Below the pieces are notes generated by a model that searched no databases, was not told where the DNA came from, and saw nothing but the letters and a program-made list of their open reading frames with translations. A program made the translations under genes and the position numbers. DNA of 64,000 nucleotides from Lewinellaceae bacterium (lineage in GTDB: Bacteria > Bacteroidota > Bacteroidia > Chitinophagales > Saprospiraceae): contig JACJYR010000001.1 in NCBI GenBank assembly GCA_020636005.1, forward strand, positions 878,001 through 942,000. The letters run 5' to 3'. Below are positions 55,252 to 62,965 of the stretch, piece after piece (positions within the stretch are counted from its first letter, which is position 1; every line of letters starts with the position of its first letter).

Positions 55252-55362
55252 ACCGATGGTCAGCGATACTTCGCAGTTCACTTGGTTTGAACGTCAGTTT
55301 AGGGTACTGAAAGAGCAGGTTCGACTCCTGCCGAGGCCGAAAGGCTACAACTCGCTGCCAAA
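55252..55362 (+). ncRNA. second, diverged permuted tRNA-like RNA
   Basis: Ordered along the strand: terminal helix half GG-T-CAGC (55258-55264), an anticodon-like hairpin GTTCA-CTTGGTT-TGAAC (55276-55292), a variable-arm-like hairpin CAGT/ACTG, a perfect T arm GCAGG-TTCGACT-CCTGC (55315-55331), then a 3' acceptor-like strand CGAGGCC closed by a GAAA tetraloop onto GGC-TACAA-CTCG, and the partner helix half GCTGCC (55354-55359). The D arm is missing. The acceptor strands follow the T arm in permuted order, as in the RNA at 55568-55667. Confidence 0.5.
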
Positions 55363-55390
55363 CTTTGTTCGCCTGAATTTTAGGTAAAAA

Positions 55391-55462
55391 GGGTATAAAG
55401 TGAAATAGGCCCAGGCCAAAGACTGGCCTTGATACGTGGCATCGCCCCTCACTTTTAAACCC
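55391..55462 (+). ncRNA. structured spacer, possible third small RNA
   Basis: 72 bases whose ends pair (GGGT/ACCC, then AAAGTG/CACTTT), enclosing AGGCCCAG/CTGGCCT and a small GAT/ATC hairpin. It has a compact three-way look but no T or D arm. It lies 19 bases before tRNA-Cys and could be a leader or processing signal rather than a separate RNA. Confidence 0.35.
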
Positions 55463-55480
55463 TTATTTCTGTTGGACCAG

Positions 55481-55556
55481 ATGCCGTGCCCGACCGGTAA
55501 TGGGGGCAGTTTGCAAAACTGTTGTATGTGGGTTCGATCCCCACCGGCATCTCCAG
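55481..55556 (+). tRNA. tRNA-Cys (GCA), array member 8
   Basis: Acceptor GATGCCG/CGGCATC, D stem CCC/GGG, anticodon stem GCAGT/ACTGT with loop TTGCAAA, T arm GTGGG/CCCAC with TTCGATC, discriminator T as for cysteine and an encoded CCA. It is the last normally ordered tRNA before the permuted RNA. Confidence 0.92.
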
Positions 55557-55567
55557 GGTGGTAGCAA

Positions 55568-55667
55568 GCGCCGGGGTTACTTCGACGGTTAATCGAGAGG
55601 TCGCCGGTTCGAGTCCGGTTTTCAGTTTGCTGAAATAGCTCAGTTGGTAGAGCATTAAACCCCACGC
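55568..55667 (+). ncRNA. circularly permuted tRNA-like RNA, probable Y RNA (YrlA-like)
   Basis: Order on the strand: GCG-CC-GGGGTT (5' half of terminal helix, 55568-55578); anticodon-like hairpin TTCGA-CGGTTAA-TCGAG (55581-55597); AGGTC; T arm GCCGG-TTCGAGT-CCGGT (55603-55619); TTTCAG (3' acceptor strand), loop TTTG, CTGAAA (5' acceptor strand, 55630-55635); TA; D arm GCTC-AGTTGGTA-GAGC (55638-55653); AACCCC-A-CGC (3' half of terminal helix, 55658-55667), then ATTTTT. All tRNA parts are present, but joined at the acceptor end and open between D and anticodon arms. Bacterial Y RNAs of the YrlA class carry a tRNA-like module, and the next gene encodes the Ro protein. Confidence 0.8.
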
Positions 55668-55726
55668 ATTTTTCTCCACCTGTTTTTATTGAAAACCTTA
55701 TTTGCCAATTCACTAATGCACCAAAC

Positions 55727-57166
55727 ATGGCACGTTTCAACTTTTTTGCCCGAAAAAACAATCAAGCGGTGAACCTCGCCGGAGGCAACGCCTTCGAGCA
55801 GTCGCCCAAAATGCAGCTCGCATCGTTGCTGCTCACTTCCTTTGCACAGGATCAGTACTACCGCAACGCCAACCAATCCTTCGACCAACTGAAAGCATTG
55901 CTGGCAAAGGTAGAGCCTGAATTTGCGGCAAAAGCGGCCATCTATGCCCGCACAACCTATTGCATGAGGAGCATCACCCATGTACTGGCGGCTGAACTGG
56001 CGAAGTACGCCGCAGGCCAGCCTTGGGCAAAAGGTTTTTATGAAAAAATCATCGCCCGTCCGGACGACATGACGGAGATCCTTTCGGTTGTGCTTGCCGT
56101 GGAAAGCAACAAGTTGCCGAACGCCATGCGCAAGGGCTTTGCAAAGGCATTCGACAAGTTCGACGGATACCAGTTGGCGAAATACCGCAGCGAAGGCAAG
56201 GGCGTAAAGCTGGTGGACGTGGCCAACCTCGTTCACCCGGTGCCAGTGGAACGGAACGCCGAAGCATTGCGGCAGCTCATCGCAGGTACGCTCCGCAACG
56301 TGGGTACCTGGGAGGCCAAACTGACCCAGGCAGGCCAGGCCTCCGAAACGGATGATGAAAAAACAGGCCGGAAAGCCGAGGCATGGGCCGACCTCGTGCG
56401 CTCCCGCAAAATCGGTTACTTCGCCCTGTTGCGCAACCTCCGCAACATTGCCGAACAGGCGCCAGCGCTCATTCAGGACGTTTGCGACCTGCTGACCAAT
56501 AAGCGCTTAATCGAAAAATCGCTCGTGCTGCCGTTCCGTTTTACTACGGCGATGGAGGCTATCCAAGCGGCGGATATTGTGGATAAGCGCCCGCTGATGC
56601 AAGCACTGAACCGAGCCATTGACCTGGCTTTGTCAAACGTGCCGCACCTGGCAGGCCGCACCCTCGTTGTGCTCGACGATTCTGGTTCGATGATGGGCAA
56701 GCCTATCAAGATCGGTGCGCTGTTCGCTTCCGTACTGTACCGCTCGAACGATGCAGACTTAATGCGGTTCTCGGACGACGCATCCTACGTAGCGCAGAAC
56801 CCAGACAACCCAGTGATGACCATAGCGGAGTACCTGGAAAAAAACGCCCGTTCCGGTGGCACCAACTTCAACGCCATTTTCCAGCGGGCCAACCAGCGGT
56901 ACGATCGCATCGTCATCCTGTCCGATATGCAGGGCTGGGTTTCCGGAGGCGCTCCTACCGCAGCGTTTGCGGCGTACAAGGCCAAATTTGGCGCCGACCC
57001 ATTTGTTTACTCTTTCGACCTGCAGGGCTATGGCTCGTTGCAGTTCCCGGAACAAAAAGTGTTTGCCCTGGCTGGTTTCAGCGAGAAAGCATTTGAACTG
57101 ATGGCCTTGCTGGAAAGCGACCCACAGGCCCTGGTGGGCGCTATAGAGCAGGTGGCATTGGTTTGA
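55727..57166 (+). CDS. rsr: TROVE-domain Ro60-like RNA-binding protein
   Basis: 479 residues, full length. The TROVE HEAT-repeat ring covers about 1-300: GGNAFEQSPKMQLASLLLTS, DQYYRNANQSFDQLKALL and FAAKAAIYARTTYCMRSITH are strong family marks. A vWFA domain follows (about 310-479) with an intact MIDAS: DDSGSM (about 317-322), the Thr in GGTNFNAIF and LSDMQGW. Ro proteins hold misfolded or structured RNAs and bind Y RNAs on the outer surface; in Deinococcus Rsr works with exoribonucleases in rRNA maturation and decay. The gene lies 60 bases behind a Y-like RNA and the tRNA array, all on one strand, and ends with its own terminator. Confidence 0.96.
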   Translation: MARFNFFARKNNQAVNLAGGNAFEQSPKMQLASLLLTSFAQDQYYRNANQSFDQLKALLAKVEPEFAAKAAIYARTTYCMRSITHVLAAELAKYAAGQPWAKGFYEKIIARPDDMTEILSVVLAVESNKLPNAMRKGFAKAFDKFDGYQLAKYRSEGKGVKLVDVANLVHPVPVERNAEALRQLIAGTLRNVGTWEAKLTQAGQASETDDEKTGRKAEAWADLVRSRKIGYFALLRNLRNIAEQAPALIQDVCDLLTNKRLIEKSLVLPFRFTTAMEAIQAADIVDKRPLMQALNRAIDLALSNVPHLAGRTLVVLDDSGSMMGKPIKIGALFASVLYRSNDADLMRFSDDASYVAQNPDNPVMTIAEYLEKNARSGGTNFNAIFQRANQRYDRIVILSDMQGWVSGGAPTAAFAAYKAKFGADPFVYSFDLQGYGSLQFPEQKVFALAGFSEKAFELMALLESDPQALVGAIEQVALV

Positions 57167-57192
57167 CCTGGCAACCACCATTCACGATGAAG

Positions 57193-57226
57193 AAAGGCAG
57201 CTCCTCCGGGGCTGCCTTTTCTTTTT
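57193..57226 (+). terminator. intrinsic terminator after the Ro gene
   Basis: Stem AAAGGCAGC / GCTGCCTTTT with loop TCCTCCGGG, then CTTTTT. It lies 27 bases after the Ro stop and closes the array-Ro transcription unit. Confidence 0.9.
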
Positions 57227-57445
57227 GCAAATTGAAATTCGGTACGGTTTTCTCGATAATAAAGTGAATTGAACGACAATCCGGACCACATCACGCCTGG
57301 TTATCTTGTTATCTCCCCCTTATCGATGTGGCAGTTTTCCTCCCTTCTCAAAGTTTTTCTTCCCCCTGTGAACTAAGTGCCTTTGCAAGCCTGCAACCTG
57401 GCAACATGGATTCAAATACAAATTGACAGTCTTTACTTTCAGTCT

Positions 57446-60400
57446 ATGAACCGTCTCACCATCCTTTTGACCTGGCTCATTTTGGGAAATTCTGCCTTTT
57501 TGGCACTGGCGCAAGATCCGTGCGCTGCCGACCTTTTGCACGAGCAACTCAAAGCTATAGACCCTTCCTACCAGGCCCGCCACGAGGCAATGGAACAGCG
57601 CATCCAGCAATTTATAAACAACAAGAAATACAAGGGGGCCGGGCCGGCGGAATCCATAACACAAAGTGGCGGTGTTTATTCCATCCCGGTTGTGGTACAC
57701 GTTATTTACACTGCCCCCAACGCCACCAACAACATCTCGGATGCACAGGTAGAAAGTGCCATCCAGCGCCTCAACGATGTGTACTCCAATGCCACCGGCC
57801 TGAGCCTGGACACCGGCATTGAGTTTTGCCTTGCCAGCCGCGACCCCGACTGCAATCCCACCAACGGGATCCTGCATGTGGATGGCTCCGGTGTCACGGA
57901 TTATTCTGCGGAAGGCATTGACAGCCAGGTAACCGACACAGATGGCAAAGGCGCCAAGATGACCGACGTTTTCAACCTCAGCCGCTGGAACCCGGCCGAG
58001 TACCTCAATATCTACATTGTCAACGAAATTTCGGACAACGACGGCGGTGCGGGCACACAGGGCTATGCCTTTTTCCCCGGCACGAGCCTGCTGTATGACG
58101 GCATGGTCATACTGTACAATGCCTTCGGCTACGATTACGACAACTGCGGTTGTTATCAATTGAAATCCTACACCAATACCAACGCCACCGCCATCCACGA
58201 GATTGGCCATTACCTAAACCTGGCCCATACATTTGAAGGCGACAACGGTGGCGCTACCTGCCCGGACACCACCGGCACGGCAGGTGATTTCGTGGCAGAT
58301 ACGCCAACACACATCCGTTCCTTCAGCTGCCCGTCGGGCAGCAACAACTGTTACCCTGCCAGCCACCCGTTTAACAATTGGGAAAAAATCATCCATAACT
58401 ACATGGGCTACGCAACGGAGACCTGTAAGTATGAATTTACCCAGGGCCAAATGGAACGGATGATTGCAACACTGGAAACAGTCCGCTACACGTTGGTTCA
58501 TGCCCAAAGTTGCCAGGGCATCACCCTTTCGCAGCCAGTGACTGCTGCCTGTACGCCGCAGACCTCCACCGGACTGAGTGCCAACTACGGCATGGGCATC
58601 ACCCAGGTCATCATCGGCGACCTCGTGGCAGGATCGGGAACTTCTTTCGAGGATGGCGGCTACCAGGATCATTGGTGCACTACTGGCAACTTTCAGTTGA
58701 ACAACACTTATTCGATTGCCATCAACACGTACGGGATTTACGATGAGGATGTGAAAGTTTACATAGACTACAACAATGACGGCTCCCTGAGCGAAACGGA
58801 ATCGGTTCTGAACTCACAGAACAAATCAGAGCATACGGGCACTTTTACCATCCCCGCCAATGCCGTTACCAATACCCTGTTGCGCCTCCGCATCATATCC
58901 GACTACTATTCTTATACCATTACCAATTCCTGCTATGCACCCATATACGGGCAGGTGGAGGACTATTCCATTTATATTGATGGGCCAAACCCAACGATCA
59001 ACGCCACCGCCACTGCGCTTGCTGGTTTTCATGCGCTGACCAATAAAGCTTCGACAGCAAAAACATTTACCCTCTCCGGCACCGACCTGAACGGAAATGT
59101 AACCATCAGTACAGCCAGCAACGAATTCGAATTGTCGGGTACCGGAAATGGTTATACCGGTTCCTTGCTCTTTTCCCCGATAAACCATGCACTGAGCAAC
59201 AAGACTATATACGTTCGCCTGAAATCGGGGCTGGCTGTTGGCAATTATTCGGGCAACCTTATCATCAGCAGCAATGGGGCACAAACTGTTAATGTGGCGG
59301 TAAGCGGCGAGGTGGGCGAATTGGACACGACCAGGGGCAATGCCCTTTCCTTTGAAGGGGGCGGCGATCCCGTAGCGACAGCGCTGGCACTGCCAGCCAC
59401 CTATACCAAAGAGGCTTGGATAAAATACGGCCAGGGCATTCATTTTATCGGCTCCCAAGCTGCCGCCAATGGCCACGATTTGGGCATCAACGACGGTCAT
59501 CTTTCGGGGGGCCACAATGGCAACTGGGCCTTGGTGGAAGATGAGGAAACCTTTCCAACCGGCGACTGGGTACATGTGGCACTGACGTACAACAGCGCCA
59601 CCAAGGAAATGAAATTGTACAAGAACGGCATCCTCGTTGACCAGGCAGCCAACGTCAATAACCACGGCGGCAACACCATAGAAATAGGCAGCCTGGCACA
59701 GGCCGGCGCTTTCATAGGAACAATGGACGAGGTGCGCATCTGGAACACCGTGCGCTCCGCCCAGGAGATCAGGGAAAACATGCACCTGACGCTGACCGGC
59801 CAGGAGACGGGCCTCGTGGCCTACTGGCAGTTCAACGAAACTGCAGGTGCCGTAGCCAACGAATACCTGGGCGGCTACGACGCTACGCTTGGGAACGGCG
59901 CAACTTTCACCGCCTCTTCCGTCAACTGCGGGCGGGAGGGCACGAGCCAGAGCATCTCAGGCATCGGCACCATCGGGGTTAAAAATTTTACCAACACGAA
60001 CCTCAGCATCACCTTTTTGGAGAAAAACGGCACTGAGGATTTTTCGGTCACCTACCAGCAATTCAAGCCCAACTCAACCAGCGGTGCCCTGGGCGTTTCG
60101 ATTTTCGACAACCCTGTCTGGACCATTAACCGCTCTACTGCCACAGGTTCGTTTACGGCCCATTTCTCTTTCGTGCTCCCAGCAAACGTGCTCTCCGATG
60201 CGTCACCCGGCAGCTATGCCCTCTACCACCGGGATAGCGGCAGCGATGGCGATTGGGCGCTTTTGGTTGAAACGGCGGGCACCCTGAGCGGCAGCACCCT
60301 GACTTTTGAAAATATTAGCACCTCGGGCCAATTTATGGTAGTACAAACCAAGGAGTCGAGCGAACGGGGCAATGCCCTTTGCCTGGACGGGCTGGGGGGC

Positions 60401-61414
60401 TACCTGGCCACACCCCTTGATTTCGACCCCTCCGCGGGGCCTTTTACCATCGAATGCTGGCTGAAAGCAGAAGGCGGAGACAACGATTTTCAGGTGGTTT
60501 TTGATAAAACCCTGAGCGATTACAGCCAGCCTTTCCTTCTGGCGGTTTGGCGCAATAAAATATTTGCCAGGTTTGGCGACCGGTGGCTGGAAGGGGCCAT
60601 TGGCGATAAGTTCACGTACCAGGAATGGCACCATGTTGCCTTTTCCTGGAACGGCGTCAACGCTGCTTTTTACCTGGACGGGAAGCTGAAAGACAAAGCC
60701 CTTATCGGCGACACCGGCAGCAATGGAGCGCCCTTGATTTTTGGCGCATTTCACCAGGATGCCCTTTTCTTCCAGGGAAAAATAGAAGAGGTACGAATCT
60801 GGCAAACTGCCCGCAGCCAGCAGGAAATCGCCGAGAACATGCTCCTGACCGCCACCTCGAAACTGGCCAACCCATTGGCCTATTATCAGTTTAACCAAAG
60901 CAGTGGGAATATGGTGGACGATGTGGCCGCTTCCAGCATGGCTGCCGTGTTGGGCAGTGCATCTTTCTCGCCGTCCGGCGCCAATGTGGGCGGCACGGGC
61001 AGCAGCCAGACCAAAGCTGCCGTGGCCCAGCCCGGGTCATACGATTTTGCGGATGCAAAGCTCAAAATGAACCTGGCCAGCATTTCGGATACCAGCAGTT
61101 TCACCGTGGTTTACCAAACTTTCAAGCCAAACACTACGGACGGAACGACATTCCTGGCTTCTACCGTTTACGATAATCCGACCTGGACGCTGCTGCAAAG
61201 CAACAATGCCGCTTTTTCAGCCGATTTCACTTTTACATTTCCCAACGGGACGTTTACCAATATGATACCTGGCACCTATCAACTGTTCTTCCGCGCAGTG
61301 GGGAGCGACGGGGAATGGTCGCCCCTTGTTTTTGGGGCCTCCAGCGTTACCAGCAACAAAATTACTTTTCCAGGAGTCGGCGCTGCGGGACAGTATATGG
61401 TAGTGAAGCAGTAA
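57446..61414 (+). CDS. secreted M43-type metalloprotease with GEVED and LamG domains
   Basis: About 1322 residues from MNRLTILLTWLILGN, a signal peptide; an upstream in-frame ATG adds 23 residues with no export signal. The metzincin zinc site HEIGHYLNLAH (His about 251) and the Met-turn NYMGY mark a pappalysin-like M43 protease. After it come a GEVED-type domain (ending GQVEDYSIYIDG) and two LamG-like domains, each with the repeat signature EVRIWNTVRSAQEI or EVRIWQTARSQQEI. The C-terminus ends GAAGQYMVVKQ without a typical type A T9SS domain. It is an extracellular protease, perhaps for protein or surface degradation. Confidence 0.88.
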   Translation: MNRLTILLTWLILGNSAFLALAQDPCAADLLHEQLKAIDPSYQARHEAMEQRIQQFINNKKYKGAGPAESITQSGGVYSIPVVVHVIYTAPNATNNISDAQVESAIQRLNDVYSNATGLSLDTGIEFCLASRDPDCNPTNGILHVDGSGVTDYSAEGIDSQVTDTDGKGAKMTDVFNLSRWNPAEYLNIYIVNEISDNDGGAGTQGYAFFPGTSLLYDGMVILYNAFGYDYDNCGCYQLKSYTNTNATAIHEIGHYLNLAHTFEGDNGGATCPDTTGTAGDFVADTPTHIRSFSCPSGSNNCYPASHPFNNWEKIIHNYMGYATETCKYEFTQGQMERMIATLETVRYTLVHAQSCQGITLSQPVTAACTPQTSTGLSANYGMGITQVIIGDLVAGSGTSFEDGGYQDHWCTTGNFQLNNTYSIAINTYGIYDEDVKVYIDYNNDGSLSETESVLNSQNKSEHTGTFTIPANAVTNTLLRLRIISDYYSYTITNSCYAPIYGQVEDYSIYIDGPNPTINATATALAGFHALTNKASTAKTFTLSGTDLNGNVTISTASNEFELSGTGNGYTGSLLFSPINHALSNKTIYVRLKSGLAVGNYSGNLIISSNGAQTVNVAVSGEVGELDTTRGNALSFEGGGDPVATALALPATYTKEAWIKYGQGIHFIGSQAAANGHDLGINDGHLSGGHNGNWALVEDEETFPTGDWVHVALTYNSATKEMKLYKNGILVDQAANVNNHGGNTIEIGSLAQAGAFIGTMDEVRIWNTVRSAQEIRENMHLTLTGQETGLVAYWQFNETAGAVANEYLGGYDATLGNGATFTASSVNCGREGTSQSISGIGTIGVKNFTNTNLSITFLEKNGTEDFSVTYQQFKPNSTSGALGVSIFDNPVWTINRSTATGSFTAHFSFVLPANVLSDASPGSYALYHRDSGSDGDWALLVETAGTLSGSTLTFENISTSGQFMVVQTKESSERGNALCLDGLGGYLATPLDFDPSAGPFTIECWLKAEGGDNDFQVVFDKTLSDYSQPFLLAVWRNKIFARFGDRWLEGAIGDKFTYQEWHHVAFSWNGVNAAFYLDGKLKDKALIGDTGSNGAPLIFGAFHQDALFFQGKIEEVRIWQTARSQQEIAENMLLTATSKLANPLAYYQFNQSSGNMVDDVAASSMAAVLGSASFSPSGANVGGTGSSQTKAAVAQPGSYDFADAKLKMNLASISDTSSFTVVYQTFKPNTTDGTTFLASTVYDNPTWTLLQSNNAAFSADFTFTFPNGTFTNMIPGTYQLFFRAVGSDGEWSPLVFGASSVTSNKITFPGVGAAGQYMVVKQ

Positions 61415-61495
61415 TACCACCTTGATTTGCTTGCGCCATCTGGAATAAGGCGGGCAAAATTGGCCGCCGCCTGGTGGCTGACGGCCAGCTTACCG

Positions 61496-62965
61496 TTATT
61501 TTCCACTGTTTAGGATCAACTGCCTGTAAAACCTGATCACCTGCTCATAAGCTTTCACCCCAATGCGCTCATCCACGCCATGAAAGCGCTTCAGGTCATC
61601 CTTTGACACCTGGGCCGGGAGGAACCGGTAGATATTTGGTGACAAATCCTGAAAGTGGCGGCTGTCCGTCGTGCCCACCACCAGGGCGGGAGCTACCACT
61701 GCTTCCGGGAACACCTGCCGGATGGTCGTTTGGATCACAGAATAGCCAAAGGTGTTTTGATCCGAAACAGGGGGCGGTTCGCTGGCCTGCGACCCATTGC
61801 CGAGCGAAACGACTACCCGGTTATCGTCAATGGTTTTGAACACATAATTCATAACCTCCTTCACCGATTCGCCCGGCAGGATGCGGCAGTTCAGCTTGGC
61901 GATGGCCTTAGTGGGCAACACATTTTCCTTGAAACCACTGTGTATGATGGTGGGTGCCGTAGTGGAGCGCAGCATGGCATTGCTGGACGGGGCGGCGGCC
62001 ATCTGGAGTTTCACAAGGGTTTCCGTCCATTGGAGGTTGGCAAAAACTACTTTTTGAAAAAGCCCCATTTCCGGGCCTGCATACTCGAACATATCCTTCA
62101 CAGCCCCCTCGATCTTTGCAGGGGAGGGGTTGTTCTCCAATTTCACCAGGGCATTGCCCAGGATGTTAATGGCCGATCCTTTCGGCGGCATGGAAGCATG
62201 GCCACCTTCGGGCAGGTTCACGGAAAGGTCGAGGGTGGCGTAGCCTTTTTCTGCCACGCCGATGAGGGCCAGCGGCTCGTCCAGTCCGGACAGTGCGTTT
62301 TCCACGATCAGGCTACCCTCATCCAGGATATAGTCAAAAGTGATGTTCCGTTTTTTAAAAGCCTGTGCAATCATCCCTGCACCGTTCCCGCCGCCGACCT
62401 CTTCGTCGTGTCCAAAGGCAATAAAGACGGTTCGCTGGGGGGCATAGTCCACTTCCAACAACAGCTCGACCGCTTCGAGGATACCGCAGGCGGAGACTTT
62501 GTCGTCGAGGGTGCCACGCCCCCAGATAAATTCGTCCTTGACCATACCGGAAAACGGCTTCACCGTCCAGCGGCTTCCCGCATCTTCCACAGGCACCACG
62601 TCGAGGTGCGCCATGAGCAGGATGGGGGCGAGGCGGGCGTTCTGCCCCGGCCATTTCAGGATGTAGCTGAAACCACCAATGGTCTCCCGTTCCAGCATGG
62701 AATCTACCAGGGGAAAGCTTTTCCAGAAAAAGGTGTCAAGCCCCCTGAATGCCGCCGTGTCAATACTTTCTTCAAGGCTGACCGTGGGGTACTTTACTGC
62801 TGCGGCCAGCCGGGCTACTGCCTCGTAGCTGATCTTTAGCGGCTCAATGGCTTCTACGTTGATCTGTTTAGAGGAAAAGGAGATCGTATTGACCGTAAAT
62901 AAAGTGGCAACGGCTATTAGGCCGAGGATAATAAGGGCAAAAATCAAACGCCGGAGTCTTCTCAT
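61496..62965 (-). CDS. membrane-anchored M20 family peptidase
   Basis: About 490 residues from MRRLRRLIFALIILGLIAVA, a signal anchor; the 60 codons before it in frame are unrelated. The zinc-binding motifs are LLMAHLDVVPVED, WGRGTLDDKVSACGILEA and FGHDEEVGGGNGAG. The dimerisation domain with GHASMPPKGSAI is present. It resembles PM20D1/carboxypeptidase S, which hydrolyse N-acyl amino acids or peptides. It is convergent with the M43 protease gene. Confidence 0.92.
   Translation of the reverse strand: MRRLRRLIFALIILGLIAVATLFTVNTISFSSKQINVEAIEPLKISYEAVARLAAAVKYPTVSLEESIDTAAFRGLDTFFWKSFPLVDSMLERETIGGFSYILKWPGQNARLAPILLMAHLDVVPVEDAGSRWTVKPFSGMVKDEFIWGRGTLDDKVSACGILEAVELLLEVDYAPQRTVFIAFGHDEEVGGGNGAGMIAQAFKKRNITFDYILDEGSLIVENALSGLDEPLALIGVAEKGYATLDLSVNLPEGGHASMPPKGSAINILGNALVKLENNPSPAKIEGAVKDMFEYAGPEMGLFQKVVFANLQWTETLVKLQMAAAPSSNAMLRSTTAPTIIHSGFKENVLPTKAIAKLNCRILPGESVKEVMNYVFKTIDDNRVVVSLGNGSQASEPPPVSDQNTFGYSVIQTTIRQVFPEAVVAPALVVGTTDSRHFQDLSPNIYRFLPAQVSKDDLKRFHGVDERIGVKAYEQVIRFYRQLILNSGK

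Noticed and set aside
55557..55630. Reading 55557-55627 as a 5'-truncated ordinary tRNA-Asn and 55629-55660 as an unrelated tRNA fragment
   Set aside because: The 3' acceptor strand of the first matches the 5' acceptor strand of the second, and the outer ends pair, which two independent fragments would not explain.
54461..55761. Several frames of 60-140 codons across the tRNA array
   Set aside because: They run through tRNA genes whose structures are clear; the peptides are translated tRNA sequence (for example GFEP and RVRIPP-like words).
54559..57166. Prophage or integrated plasmid carrying the tRNA array
   Set aside because: No integrase, capsid, terminase, replication gene or attachment-site repeat is visible in the window; the flanks are ordinary chromosomal genes. 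A former mobile origin remains possible.
61496..62839. 394-codon plus-strand frame at 61655-62839
   Set aside because: Opposite the M20 peptidase gene, which has complete zinc-binding motifs; the plus frame has none.
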